The position numbers and the translations under genes were made by a program. From contig NZ_JAHKPS010000022.1 of NCBI RefSeq assembly GCF_018860565.1, positions 88,297-152,296 on the forward strand: DNA of 64,000 nucleotides, given 5' to 3'. The first letter of the stretch is position 1, and each line of letters begins with the position of its first letter. The notes beneath the pieces were generated by a model that was given only the letters and a program-made list of their open reading frames with translations, was not told the DNA's origin and searched no databases. Positions 19,101-28,257 of the stretch are shown piece after piece. Source of the DNA: Winogradskyella psychrotolerans. GTDB lineage: Bacteria; Bacteroidota; Bacteroidia; Flavobacteriales; Flavobacteriaceae.

Positions 19101-22100
19101 TGTAATTTACTTACTCTCAGGGGCTCACGGAAGCCCTTATATGACTGGTACGCATTCAGATTATGTAACTATAAAGCCGTTAAGTGGAGAGCATCCAGTT
19201 TTAGCCTCTGTCCAAGTTGAAAATGGATCTTATTGGGCATTTGATGGATTAACATTTTCAACTGATGGATCTGGCGGTAATTTCGCAAGAGATTACATGT
19301 TTTTAACAAAAGACGATGCCACGTATTTAAAAATTGAAAACTGTACGTTCTCTAGTGCAAATGATTCTTCAACTTGGTCTAAAAACGATTGGTATGCAAA
19401 TTCTGAAGATGCTGTTATTATTCGTGGGGATAATATAATCTTTAATAACAACACCATCAAAAATGTGTATTTTGCATTACAAATAGAAGGTGATTATGCT
19501 GAAATTAGAAATAACTTAATTGATAATTTTGGAGCAGATGCTATTAGGGCATTAGGTTCGCACGCTATTTACGAGAATAATATTATTAGAGATGCTTATA
19601 TCGAAGATTACAATATAAATCATGATGATGGTATACAGATGTACGACAAGGATAATGTTGCAGCAGGAACCATAGAGGATGTCGTTATTAGGAATAATAA
19701 AATATTCAACTTTGCAGACCCTATAACTCAGGCGATGGTTAATGATAATTTAATAGGGTATTCCATGCAAGGTATTATTATTACCGACGGTCATACCGAA
19801 AATGTCATTGTGGAAAATAATTTAGTCGTTTCCGATCACTATCATGGCATTACCCTTACAGGAGCTATTAATTGTAAAATTCAGAATAATACAGTTTCTA
19901 AAACCCCTACGTCCTACAATCCTGTAACCGATGCCATTCCTTGGATACAAATAAAAAATGATAAGCAAGGTAACGGAAGTACAGGGAATATTATAAGAAA
20001 TAATATAGCCGCAAAATATACACCATGGACTTATGATGAAACAACTAATACAGTAGAATATAACATTGTAGTATCTGCAATTGACGCTATCAATACTTAT
20101 GAGGATTTTAATAATTTGGACTTTAATTTAAAAGCCGGAAGTTCTGCAATTGATGCTGGTGTTAATGCAGGTCTTACTACTTTAGATATTAATGGAGACC
20201 CAAGATCTGTTGGTGCAGCAGTGGACTGTGGCGCATTTGAACTTCAAGCAAGTGCAGATATAACTTCGCCGGTTATTGTAAATGCAAATAATACGTTTTT
20301 TAATGATGAATTTGTTATTGTTTTTAGCGAAAGTGTGACTAACGCTTCTTCAGAGTTGCCAGGAAATTATACTTTAAGCGGAGGTGCAACTATAAGTTCA
20401 GCCTCTTTATCAGAAGATAATAAAACGGTAACATTAACCTGTTCTGCTTTAAATGGGAATACGACCTATACAATTACAGCCAACAATGTAGAAGACTATG
20501 CTGGAAATACAGCTTCTAATTCTTCTGCTACTTTTATTTATGAATGTGATACCAATTGGGCAAGTACTTATCAAGATGATGAATGGGGATATAATCCTTC
20601 ATCAAATGCTTTTGATGGAGATAATCAAACAAAATGGGCTGCTGAGGGTAATCAGTGGATACAAAAAAGCTTTTGCGAAATTGTTACAGTTCAATCAGTA
20701 GATATTAGCTTTGGTTTAGGTGATGAAAGAGCTTATAGTTTTGTAATTGAAGTTTCAACAGATGGACGTAATTTCACTCAAGTACATTCAGCTACGAGTA
20801 CCGGAACTACAACAGCTGCGGAACATTTTGATTTTGTAGATGTTTCAGCAAAATATATTAGAATAGTAGGTTCAGGAAGTGATGTTAATGGGTGGAATAA
20901 TTATTCTGAAATTGTTATTAATACATCAGGGTATACACCGCCAACAAATACCGCTCCTGTTTTAGTACCAATTGGAAATCAAACCATCACTGAAGGTGAC
21001 ATTTTAAATATAATTGTTTCTGCTACAGATACCGATGGAGATACATTGAGTTTTACAGCAAACAATTTACCTTCATTTGTAACCTTTATGGATAATAACG
21101 ATAATACGGCTACATTAACTATTGCTCCAGCTATTGGAGATGCATCAACAAATAGTATTTCTATTTCTGTAAACGATGGTACTACTATTGATACTGAAAC
21201 CTTAAATATTGTAGTTAATAATGACTCAACTACGGCTAATAATGCACCTGTATTGTCTACTTTAGTAAGTCAAACTCTAAATGTTGATGACGTTAAAATC
21301 ATAAATATATCTGCAACAGATGCTGATGCTGATGCATTATCGTTTGCAATCAACAATGCACCTGGATATGCAACTCTTGTTGACAATGGCGACAGAACAG
21401 CAACAATAACACTATCCCCTATTTCAGGAGATGAAGGTACTTCAAACATAACTGTTACAGTTTACGATGGGGAATTAAATGATAGCGCTATCTTAAATAT
21501 ACAAGTTAATGCTTTACCTCAACAAAATAATTACATCGTAGAGGCAGTTATGGATGACCAAACGGTTTATGATAATGGAGGAATGCAGTGGGTAGGATAT
21601 CATACGCATAGAATAGGGTCAAACAATAAAACATCCGCTATAATTCCTTTTCAGATTCCAACGTTAGCACAAAACGAAAGGCTTACCTCTGCTACCTTAA
21701 ATTTTCACCTATTACAAAATGGTGGAAACCTAGCGCATAAAGTCGATCTTTATGGGTTGCCATATAGAAGTAGTAGTACTATTTTAAGTACCGATTATTA
21801 TGCAGGAGTTTATGATACAGACCTAACAGCTACGGCAATAGAAGATGATATTTTAAATTTAAATTCACCACAAGGGAATCTTCAAAGTTCGTCGTCTCAA
21901 AATATTGTTAACTATATCAATAATCAATTAGATAACGGAGCTGTTACAGGAGACTTCATATTTTTCAGATTTAGTTTAGACTATAATGGATCAGGGAATT
22001 ATAACTATTGGGATATCGCATCTCAAGACCATACAACGTCAAGTTATAGACCCGTTTTAAATTTTGATACGGCCTTAACCCTAGGAAAAGCTTATAACAG

Positions 22101-22374
22101 TAATACAAAAGAAATAATTGAAATAGAAAATTCAACTGTAAGTATTTACCCAAACCCTATTAATGAAGGTAAAGTTACTATTTCTAGTCGTATGTTAAGT
22201 CAGAAATCTACTCTTGAAATTTACTCATTAACAGGTCGTTTAGTATTTAAACAGCATGTGCAGCCAACACAATCTAATACAATGCATACTGATATTCAAT
22301 TAAATTCTGGGGTATACATTCTGAGATTAAGAAATAAATCAAATACATATTCTCAAAAATTAATCGTTAATTGA
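16198..22374 (+). CDS. 2058-residue secreted protein with two beta-helix domains, discoidin-like domain and two terminal modules; T9SS cargo
   Basis: The domain order by residue is: signal peptide to about 23; module copy 25-210; cadherin/Ig-like repeat to about 300; beta-helix one 308-735; two cadherin-like repeats; beta-helix two 932-1350; a bacterial Ig-like domain (SPVIVNANN...) to about 1445; an F5/8 type C (discoidin-like) domain 1448-1575 (AFDGDNQTKWAAEG, KYIRIVGSG); two cadherin-like repeats; second module copy 1776-1960; T9SS sorting domain 1980-2058. The two beta-helices are clearly homologous, sharing YYCDPINGS/N, SYWAFDG, NNLIDNF..DAIR, HDDG, MQGIIITDG and KYT.WTYD. They are probably polysaccharide lyase or hydrolase domains. 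The gene heads an eight-gene run with gaps of 0-51 bases. Confidence 0.8.
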   Translation: MNIIKFQYAFIMILIGIISAEAQNSQIISAHSDDITIKNDNTSWGWVGQTTARLGHNNAQAYIIPFQLPVLQPGESITTADLAVEVISYSNQPSNTNIDLYGLPFRTTSTVDLNTDYFVGALDTSATLIQDNIFEDNVTGLVNLDSNTQQNLVSYLNAQYSAGAVGGDFVFIRFSADANSSETWNLASQDYGTTSNRPILDIAISNTSNTTPTLTSIGNQNVQEQSTLNVNISASDMDGDALSIASSTLPSFATLSDNGDGTAVMSLNPQLGDASTYSVTITVSDGIETVTETISIVVSAYQTPVAGVYYCDPINGNINNDGSQANPWSTLAAVVYTNKPLNSGDIIYLMSGDHGDPYINNMSFNDYVTVKALSGNAPVIKSIQLVNSSYWAFDGIKIDGTNNNKTKEQVLFSSDVNSHHTKIVNSTISSAENIETWTKTDWYNNVTSGIQIRSDYAFLENNVIKNTYHALELRGEFTEVHNNLIDNFAGDAIRGLGSNSTYENNTVRDCYINDYAIQHDDGFQAYNLQSDPKISNITLRNNVFMLFADPVTPFVQSNNLIGDLMQGIIITDGYADGWIVENNIVSNNQDHGISLYGARNCKVQNNTVVQSPLYSDADHVPWIMLTDQTKTGQTNFNNVIRNNISAKYTTWTYDTTSTVEHNITIDGSNYANYSNYFVDYVTNDFHLSATSPAIDAGVDTDLAVTDLEGNPRSMGTSVDAGAYEYTGTVAPPANNAPILASIGGKTMNELETLEVSISATDSDNDTLTFSITNAPNFTTFVDNGNGTASLTLSPQIGDANSYNITVSVTDGTDSIEEIILVTINPEGTTPLNNAPIIANVTNQAVEEDNILNVNISVTDSDNDTLTITSTSLPNFATFTDHGDGTALFEFTPSEGDAGTYTIDVQASDTIDTTTLNFVVSVSEIINVAGTAYYCDPINGSMSNPGTLASPWKSLQDVFTAQKTFNSGDVIYLLSGAHGSPYMTGTHSDYVTIKPLSGEHPVLASVQVENGSYWAFDGLTFSTDGSGGNFARDYMFLTKDDATYLKIENCTFSSANDSSTWSKNDWYANSEDAVIIRGDNIIFNNNTIKNVYFALQIEGDYAEIRNNLIDNFGADAIRALGSHAIYENNIIRDAYIEDYNINHDDGIQMYDKDNVAAGTIEDVVIRNNKIFNFADPITQAMVNDNLIGYSMQGIIITDGHTENVIVENNLVVSDHYHGITLTGAINCKIQNNTVSKTPTSYNPVTDAIPWIQIKNDKQGNGSTGNIIRNNIAAKYTPWTYDETTNTVEYNIVVSAIDAINTYEDFNNLDFNLKAGSSAIDAGVNAGLTTLDINGDPRSVGAAVDCGAFELQASADITSPVIVNANNTFFNDEFVIVFSESVTNASSELPGNYTLSGGATISSASLSEDNKTVTLTCSALNGNTTYTITANNVEDYAGNTASNSSATFIYECDTNWASTYQDDEWGYNPSSNAFDGDNQTKWAAEGNQWIQKSFCEIVTVQSVDISFGLGDERAYSFVIEVSTDGRNFTQVHSATSTGTTTAAEHFDFVDVSAKYIRIVGSGSDVNGWNNYSEIVINTSGYTPPTNTAPVLVPIGNQTITEGDILNIIVSATDTDGDTLSFTANNLPSFVTFMDNNDNTATLTIAPAIGDASTNSISISVNDGTTIDTETLNIVVNNDSTTANNAPVLSTLVSQTLNVDDVKIINISATDADADALSFAINNAPGYATLVDNGDRTATITLSPISGDEGTSNITVTVYDGELNDSAILNIQVNALPQQNNYIVEAVMDDQTVYDNGGMQWVGYHTHRIGSNNKTSAIIPFQIPTLAQNERLTSATLNFHLLQNGGNLAHKVDLYGLPYRSSSTILSTDYYAGVYDTDLTATAIEDDILNLNSPQGNLQSSSSQNIVNYINNQLDNGAVTGDFIFFRFSLDYNGSGNYNYWDIASQDHTTSSYRPVLNFDTALTLGKAYNSNTKEIIEIENSTVSIYPNPINEGKVTISSRMLSQKSTLEIYSLTGRLVFKQHVQPTQSNTMHTDIQLNSGVYILRLRNKSNTYSQKLIVN

Positions 22375-22393
22375 TTAAGAAGTATATTTAAAA

Positions 22394-23428
22394 ATGAAAC
22401 AAACCCCTAATAGCACTTTAATTTCATCTCAAGAAGAGAGAAATATAAACCATAAGGCTGAAAACAAATTACCTATACCTTCTACAATTTCAGGAGAAGC
22501 AAAGGAGATGTTAAGCAATTGGACAATTGAAGGTAGAAATGCTGGAGCAAATTTACCAAAACATGATGCCCCAATTTCGGTGTGGGAAGAGAGACAACGG
22601 GAGTTTCAAATTGAAGCAGAACTACCTTTAGCTAAGTTATTAGAAGTATATCAACCTAAAGTAGAAACCATATTTCTTGATGGCATTAGAGCAATTGACA
22701 TTAAACCGAAAAATTACCAAGAATCCGACAAAGTCATTATCTACATCCATGGAGGAGGTTTCGTTTTTTATCCTGCTGATGTCACTTTATTATCAAGTGT
22801 TCCGTTAGCAGATACAAGCAACTTAAGAATCATAGCCATTGATTATACCTTAGCACCACAAGCCAAGTTTAGTCAAATATTAGAAGAAGTCATTACGGCT
22901 TATAAAGCATTATTAAAATCTTATAAAGCAGAACATATTGCCATATATGGTGATTCCGCTGGAGGCACAATTACTGTCGCTTCAATTTTAAAAATGCGAG
23001 ATTTAAAAATAAATTTACCAAGTTCAGTTGTATTATGGTCGGCTTGGTTAGATTTAGATGAGATAGGAGACTCCTATCATACATTAAAAGACACAGACCC
23101 GACATTAATTTATAAAGGATTTTTAGAAAATTGTGCAGAAGCTTATGCCTCAAGATCGGAATGGAAAAACCCATACGTTTCGCCAGTGTATGGCGATTAT
23201 TCAAAAGACTTTCCCCCTACTCTAATTCAAGTGGGAAGTAAAGAAATATTTTTAAGCAATTCCCTTAGAATGTATCGACAACTAAAAGAAAATAATAAAG
23301 ACGTGGAGTTAGATATTTATGAAGGGATGTGGCATGTTTGGCAAGGTCATTATGATATTCCAGAATCAAAAATAGCAGTTAAGCACACAAAAAACTTTAT
23401 CTATAAACACTTAGGGATTACCAAATAG
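22394..23428 (+). CDS. Alpha/beta-hydrolase esterase, hormone-sensitive-lipase-like family
   Basis: The oxyanion-hole motif HGGGF (residues 119-123) and the nucleophile elbow GDSAGG (Ser188) identify the HSL-like (family IV) esterases. YTLAPQAKF after strand 5 and a C-terminal YEGMWHVW with the likely catalytic histidine complete the picture. There is no signal peptide, so it acts in the cytoplasm, probably removing acyl groups from imported oligosaccharides. It lies 19 bases after the giant secreted protein and 7 bases before the lyase lipoprotein. The exact substrate cannot be read from sequence. Confidence 0.85.
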   Translation: MKQTPNSTLISSQEERNINHKAENKLPIPSTISGEAKEMLSNWTIEGRNAGANLPKHDAPISVWEERQREFQIEAELPLAKLLEVYQPKVETIFLDGIRAIDIKPKNYQESDKVIIYIHGGGFVFYPADVTLLSSVPLADTSNLRIIAIDYTLAPQAKFSQILEEVITAYKALLKSYKAEHIAIYGDSAGGTITVASILKMRDLKINLPSSVVLWSAWLDLDEIGDSYHTLKDTDPTLIYKGFLENCAEAYASRSEWKNPYVSPVYGDYSKDFPPTLIQVGSKEIFLSNSLRMYRQLKENNKDVELDIYEGMWHVWQGHYDIPESKIAVKHTKNFIYKHLGITK

Positions 23429-23435
23429 TAGAATT

Positions 23436-24287
23436 ATGAAAAATACAATCTTATTTATAGTATTCTTTAATGGCATTATACTGAATGCTTGTGCTCAGGA
23501 AAGCGTTGAGGATAGTAATGAAGACCCACAAACACCTATTGCTGAAAATATAATTTTTGAATTAGATTTTGAAACCGCAGCACAAGGAACCTATACAACA
23601 CAAAATTTAATAAGTGAAGGAGGAGAAATCCGTTGGTCTTTACTTGGTGATAACGCCAATATTGTTGATGATCCTGAAGGAGAAAAAGGACAGGTTTTAA
23701 AAGTAGATTATCCTGAAGGCACTGTTGGACCAGAAACTAATGGTGTTCAATTTATTAAAACCTTACCAGCTTCAAATGAATATTATTTGGACTATTATGT
23801 ATATTTCGAAGAAGGGTTCGATTTTAGAGAAGGTGGTAAACTACCTGGTTTAACCAGTGGTGGTTCAACGTACACAGGTGGAAATCATCCCGACAATGGT
23901 GAAGGCTGGAGCGCACGATACATGTGGGTCAATAGAAATGCTGGCGTTGAAGCCATAGTCTATTTTTATTATATGGATATGACTTCAGAATATGGAGATT
24001 CAGTGGATTCTGGAATATATTTTGAAACCGGAAAATGGTATCGCTTAACCCAAAGAATAAAATTAAATCAAAACAACTTACCAAACGGAATTATGCAGGT
24101 TTGGATCGATGGTGTAAAAGTAATTGATGATACAGAAATCCGCTATCGTTTATGGGATCAAGGTGACATCGATTCTTTTTACTTTTCAACATTTCACGGA
24201 GGCGCTACAGAAGATTGGGCTCCACAAAACGATTCCTTTGCGTTGTTTGATAAGATAAAAGTGACAAAATTAAAACCCGAATTTTAA
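23436..24287 (+). CDS. PL14-like polysaccharide lyase lipoprotein
   Basis: A lipoprotein signal (cysteine near residue 19, LNAC) and a single domain of about 240 residues are seen. Motifs GGKLPGL (Lys135), GWSARYMW (Ser159, Arg161) and AIVYFYY (Tyr176, Tyr178) match, in order and spacing, the catalytic groups I recall for PL14-type beta-jelly-roll lyases such as the Chlorella-virus glucuronate lyase vAL-1 and molluscan alginate lyases. It would cut at a uronic acid by beta-elimination, leaving an unsaturated end for the GH88 enzyme encoded five genes later. Substrate could be a glucuronate- or mannuronate-type linkage. The family call is from motif memory, not a search. Confidence 0.72.
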   Translation: MKNTILFIVFFNGIILNACAQESVEDSNEDPQTPIAENIIFELDFETAAQGTYTTQNLISEGGEIRWSLLGDNANIVDDPEGEKGQVLKVDYPEGTVGPETNGVQFIKTLPASNEYYLDYYVYFEEGFDFREGGKLPGLTSGGSTYTGGNHPDNGEGWSARYMWVNRNAGVEAIVYFYYMDMTSEYGDSVDSGIYFETGKWYRLTQRIKLNQNNLPNGIMQVWIDGVKVIDDTEIRYRLWDQGDIDSFYFSTFHGGATEDWAPQNDSFALFDKIKVTKLKPEF

Positions 24288-24308
24288 GTAAGACATACTC
24301 CCTATTTT

Positions 24309-25808
24309 ATGAAAATTAAAAATGTTTCTTTTTTCATTTTTCTAAGTTTTTATTCCATTTTTTTAGGTGCACAAAGCAATTTGAAAGTGGATCCTGTTTT
24401 TTCTAGTCACATGGTTTTGCAAAGGCATCATAACATCCCTGTTTGGGGAACAGCCAAGCCAGACACCAAAATAGTAGCAACTTTAAAAGATATCACAATT
24501 CATACTATAGCTAATAGTGAAGGTCACTGGAACGTTAATTTTGAGGCATTAGAAGCTGGAGGTCCGTACCGTTTAAGTATTGAATCCACAAATGAATCTA
24601 TTCAACTCACAGATATTTTAATCGGTGACGTTTGGTTAGCTTCTGGGCAATCTAACATGCATCTCGATTTAAAACGCACTTTAAATGGAGATAGCATTGC
24701 AAAAAATGCAAACAATCCGAACCTAAGAATTTACAACATGAAACCCACTTACCCAACTGGTAAAGACGGTGTTCATACCTTAGAAGAATTAAATAAAATT
24801 CAAAACAATCACTATTTTAATACTAAAGGCTGGGTAAAAGCAACTCCTGAAGAGGTCTTGTATTTTTCTGCTGTTGCGTATTATTTCGCGGAAAAGCTAC
24901 AAAGTGAATTGAATATTCCTATCGGTATTATTCATAATGCCGTTCCGGGTTCTCCCATTGAATCTTGGTTGTCTAAAAAAGAAATTGAACAAGATTCTAC
25001 CATGTTAAGTTTTGTAAAGCAACGTTGGAAAGCTAAAGAAGACGAAAAGGATGCGATGATTTCAGTAGCAAAACATCAAATATCATTAAGTGAAAATCCC
25101 AATCAGAAACACCCTTGGATGCCAAGTTATAATTATGAAAATGGCATATTACCAATAAAAAACATCCCCATCAAAGGAGTTATCTGGTACCAAGGCGAGT
25201 CCAATGCAGAAGCTCCTATATTGTACAAAACTATGTTTAAAAAAATGGTGGCTTTATGGCGATCAGATTTTAATGAAGACTTCCCTTTTTATTCTACACA
25301 ATTAACTAGTAGAGAAGATAGACTTGCATGGCCAGAGTTTAGGTTTGCGCAAAGCGAATTATTAAATGAAGTCCCAAATTCTAAAATGGTTGTTATAACT
25401 GATGTTGGTGATCGGCAAGACACACATGCAAAAAACAAACAACCTGTTGGAGACAGATTGGCACTCTTAGCACTCGGAGACACCTATAAAGCAGTTAAGG
25501 ATTATGAAAGTCCGGTGTTTGATAAAATCACCTATTCTAACAACACTTATACGATTCATTTTAAAGGGGAGTTTAGTAGTTTAAAAACAAAATCATCAGA
25601 AGCTATTATTGGTTTTGAAATAAGTACGGACAACAAACATTTTGAAAAATTAGAACCTAGAATTGAAGGCAAAACAATAGCGTTTAGCTTACCAAATAAA
25701 CACAAAAAACCATTTTATGTAAGATACGCCTGGAAGCCCTATACAGAAGCTAATTTAACCTCAAATAAAGGATTGCCTGTATCAACTTTTCGAACGAAAA
25801 TAGATTAA
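24309..25808 (+). CDS. Sialate O-acetylesterase (SASA)-type carbohydrate acetylesterase, secreted
   Basis: A signal peptide ends near LGAQ. The family opening DPVFSSHMVLQR is followed by an Ig-like segment and then the SGNH-type catalytic domain, with ASGQSNM (Ser115 nucleophile), GVIWYQGESNA and a C-terminal DTHAKNKQPVGDRLA segment. At 499 residues it is a normal SASA/CE20-like protein. It would remove O-acetyl groups from sugars in the periplasm. With the cytoplasmic esterase and the NodB-like protein it is the third possible deacylase in the locus, suggesting an acylated substrate. Confidence 0.88.
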   Translation: MKIKNVSFFIFLSFYSIFLGAQSNLKVDPVFSSHMVLQRHHNIPVWGTAKPDTKIVATLKDITIHTIANSEGHWNVNFEALEAGGPYRLSIESTNESIQLTDILIGDVWLASGQSNMHLDLKRTLNGDSIAKNANNPNLRIYNMKPTYPTGKDGVHTLEELNKIQNNHYFNTKGWVKATPEEVLYFSAVAYYFAEKLQSELNIPIGIIHNAVPGSPIESWLSKKEIEQDSTMLSFVKQRWKAKEDEKDAMISVAKHQISLSENPNQKHPWMPSYNYENGILPIKNIPIKGVIWYQGESNAEAPILYKTMFKKMVALWRSDFNEDFPFYSTQLTSREDRLAWPEFRFAQSELLNEVPNSKMVVITDVGDRQDTHAKNKQPVGDRLALLALGDTYKAVKDYESPVFDKITYSNNTYTIHFKGEFSSLKTKSSEAIIGFEISTDNKHFEKLEPRIEGKTIAFSLPNKHKKPFYVRYAWKPYTEANLTSNKGLPVSTFRTKID

Positions 25809-25859
25809 TTTTTAATCCTCTTTCAGGAATTTTAATAAAAGATAATATTGAAAATAAAT

Positions 25860-28238
25860 ATGATAAACCCAGAGTCTACAGTAAAAGTTAATGGGTCCGG
25901 TAAAGATATTAACTTGCTTAAGCATACATGGAAAGCACAATGGATTACACATCCCAGTGCATCAACGTTAGACTATGGTGTGTTCCTTTTTCGACATGTA
26001 TTTACTCTCGAAGAGAAAATGAGTGAGTTCATCATTTTTGTATCTGCCGATAACCGTTATAGACTTTATGTTAATGGAGAACGTGTTTGTTACGGACCAT
26101 CCATTGGAGATACAGCACACCAACGCTATGAAACTCTAGATATAGCCCATCAATTAAAGGTTGGTAAAAATGTTATTGCTGCTGAAGTCGTAAATTTTGG
26201 AGAGTACAGAAGTGTGTCACAAGTGACTTATCAAACGGCTTTTATTTTACAGGCAGACCGAAACCTCAACTTAGATATTAATACAGGAAGTGCCGATTGG
26301 AAAGTGATTAAAAACCATGCATTTTCACCAGTTAAGATTACAAGCGAGATGATGAATGCTTATTATGCCGCCGGACCGCGTGACCATGTTGATGATTCAA
26401 AATATCCTTGGGGTTGGAACCAATTACAATTTAATGACAACAACTGGTTGAACCCTAAAAGTACAACAACGGAGTTCGCTGTTGGTAGAGGTTTTTTATA
26501 TGGAGGAGCTTGGCATTTAGTACCGAGAACCATCCCTTTTATGGAAGAAAAAGTAGAACGATTTCCTGAAATTATTCGGGTGAGTGGTATTGAAAAGAAT
26601 GACAGTTTTCTAAAAAACAAAGCCTCAATAATTCCTAAAAACTCACATGTAAAAATCCTAATAGATCAAACACATCACACTACAGGATATCCAGAACTAA
26701 CGTACAGCCATGGAAAGAACAGTGAACTAAAAATAACCTATGCTGAAGCTTTGGTAAAAAATAGCAATCCAGATGAAACAGTTTCTGACGGTAATTTAAA
26801 TCTCGTTGATTTAAAAGGTAATCGCAATGATTTTGAAGGCAAATCCATATTCGGGTATTATGATATGCTCTTTCCAGATGGAGGAGAGAATAGGTTTTAC
26901 AAGCCGCTTTCACGACGAACGTATCGTTTTATAGAACTAGAAATAACCACAAAAGAAGAGGCTCTAATTCTAGAAGATTACCATGGTGTTTACACAGGAT
27001 ACCCATTTGAAGAAAAAGCAAAAGTGGAAACAGGAGATCCTTCTCTCACTAAAATTTGGGATGCAGCATGGAGAACATTACGCAATTCTGCAGATGAGAT
27101 GTATTACGATTCCTATTATGAGAATTTACAATATATAGGCGACACCAAAATAGCATCGCTCATCTCAATTTATGTATCTGGAGATGATCGGTTAATGAGA
27201 AAAGCCATACAACAATTCGATGACTCACGCACCTCAGAAGGGTTAACCCAAAGTCGATATCCTTCAAACATAATTCAAATTATACCACCTTTTTCTTTGA
27301 TTTGGGTAGATATGATTTATGATTATTTCATGTATAGAAATGATCCTGAATTTTTACGTCAATTCATTCCAGGGATTAAATCGGTAATAGATTGGTTTGC
27401 CTCTCGTGTTGATAAAACTGGTATGGTTACCAATTTAAAATGGTGGAATTTCACAGATTGGACTATCGATTTTCCAAGTGGCATTCCGCAAGGGGCAGAC
27501 GATGGTTATTCCGCAAATATTGCCTTGCAGTTTGCAAAGACCTTAGATTACGCCCAAGCTGTATTCCGTTATTTTAATTTGGAACATGAAGTCGATTCGT
27601 ATCAAATACTGTCTAAACGAATTAAAAAGTCCGTTTTAGAACGCTGTTTTGATACAAAAAAGGGACTTATTGCCGAAACACCTGATAAAAAAGAATTCTC
27701 ACAGCACACAAATATCTTAGGGATATTAACCGATACATTTAAACAAGATGTTCAATCTGACATAATGAAAAAAGTACTTGAAGACGAGACCCTATTTCAA
27801 GCTACAATTTATTTTAAATTTTATCTATTTAGAGCCTTACAAAAGGTTGGTTTAGGAGATCTATATTTCGATTTATTAGGATCTTGGAGAGGTATGATTG
27901 ATGATGGTATGACGACCTATGGAGAAACGGATATTAATCCACGTTCAGAATGTCATGCGTGGAGCTCGAGTCCCAACTTCGATTTTCTTCATACTGTTGC
28001 TGGCATATATCCAGGCGAACACGGTTTCAAATCAGTTATAATAGAACCAAATTTAGGAAAATTAAAAACACTTAATGTCGAATTCCCGCATCCTCAAGGT
28101 ATGATCATAATTCGCTATTCAAAAAATGACAATAATATAAATGCAGAGATTTCAATGCCAGAAGATCTTACAGGTGAATTTAAATGGCAAGGACAATCTG
28201 TTTCGCTTGTTGGGGGAAAACAAAACATAGCATTATAA
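25860..28238 (+). CDS. GH78-type alpha-L-rhamnosidase, cytoplasmic
   Basis: An N-terminal beta-domain with KAQWITHP and YRLYVNGERV leads into an (alpha/alpha)6 barrel of the bacterial rhamnosidase type and a C-terminal beta-sandwich. The catalytic loop reads YYENLQYIGD (Glu421, Asp428 from the chosen start), a variant of the family's CPxRExxGxxGD motif with the cysteine-proline lost. I chose the ATG at 25860 over the TTG four codons upstream. No signal peptide is seen, so it would hydrolyse imported oligosaccharides and release L-rhamnose for RhaI. It lies directly before the GH94 gene. Confidence 0.83.
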   Translation: MINPESTVKVNGSGKDINLLKHTWKAQWITHPSASTLDYGVFLFRHVFTLEEKMSEFIIFVSADNRYRLYVNGERVCYGPSIGDTAHQRYETLDIAHQLKVGKNVIAAEVVNFGEYRSVSQVTYQTAFILQADRNLNLDINTGSADWKVIKNHAFSPVKITSEMMNAYYAAGPRDHVDDSKYPWGWNQLQFNDNNWLNPKSTTTEFAVGRGFLYGGAWHLVPRTIPFMEEKVERFPEIIRVSGIEKNDSFLKNKASIIPKNSHVKILIDQTHHTTGYPELTYSHGKNSELKITYAEALVKNSNPDETVSDGNLNLVDLKGNRNDFEGKSIFGYYDMLFPDGGENRFYKPLSRRTYRFIELEITTKEEALILEDYHGVYTGYPFEEKAKVETGDPSLTKIWDAAWRTLRNSADEMYYDSYYENLQYIGDTKIASLISIYVSGDDRLMRKAIQQFDDSRTSEGLTQSRYPSNIIQIIPPFSLIWVDMIYDYFMYRNDPEFLRQFIPGIKSVIDWFASRVDKTGMVTNLKWWNFTDWTIDFPSGIPQGADDGYSANIALQFAKTLDYAQAVFRYFNLEHEVDSYQILSKRIKKSVLERCFDTKKGLIAETPDKKEFSQHTNILGILTDTFKQDVQSDIMKKVLEDETLFQATIYFKFYLFRALQKVGLGDLYFDLLGSWRGMIDDGMTTYGETDINPRSECHAWSSSPNFDFLHTVAGIYPGEHGFKSVIIEPNLGKLKTLNVEFPHPQGMIIIRYSKNDNNINAEISMPEDLTGEFKWQGQSVSLVGGKQNIAL

Positions 28239-28257
28239 AAATTTAGAAAACAGTAAT

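Noticed and set aside
20498..20701. 67-codon plus-strand frame inside the 2058-residue gene
   Set aside because: It lies wholly in an alternate frame of a well-supported gene, with no start context or recognisable domain.
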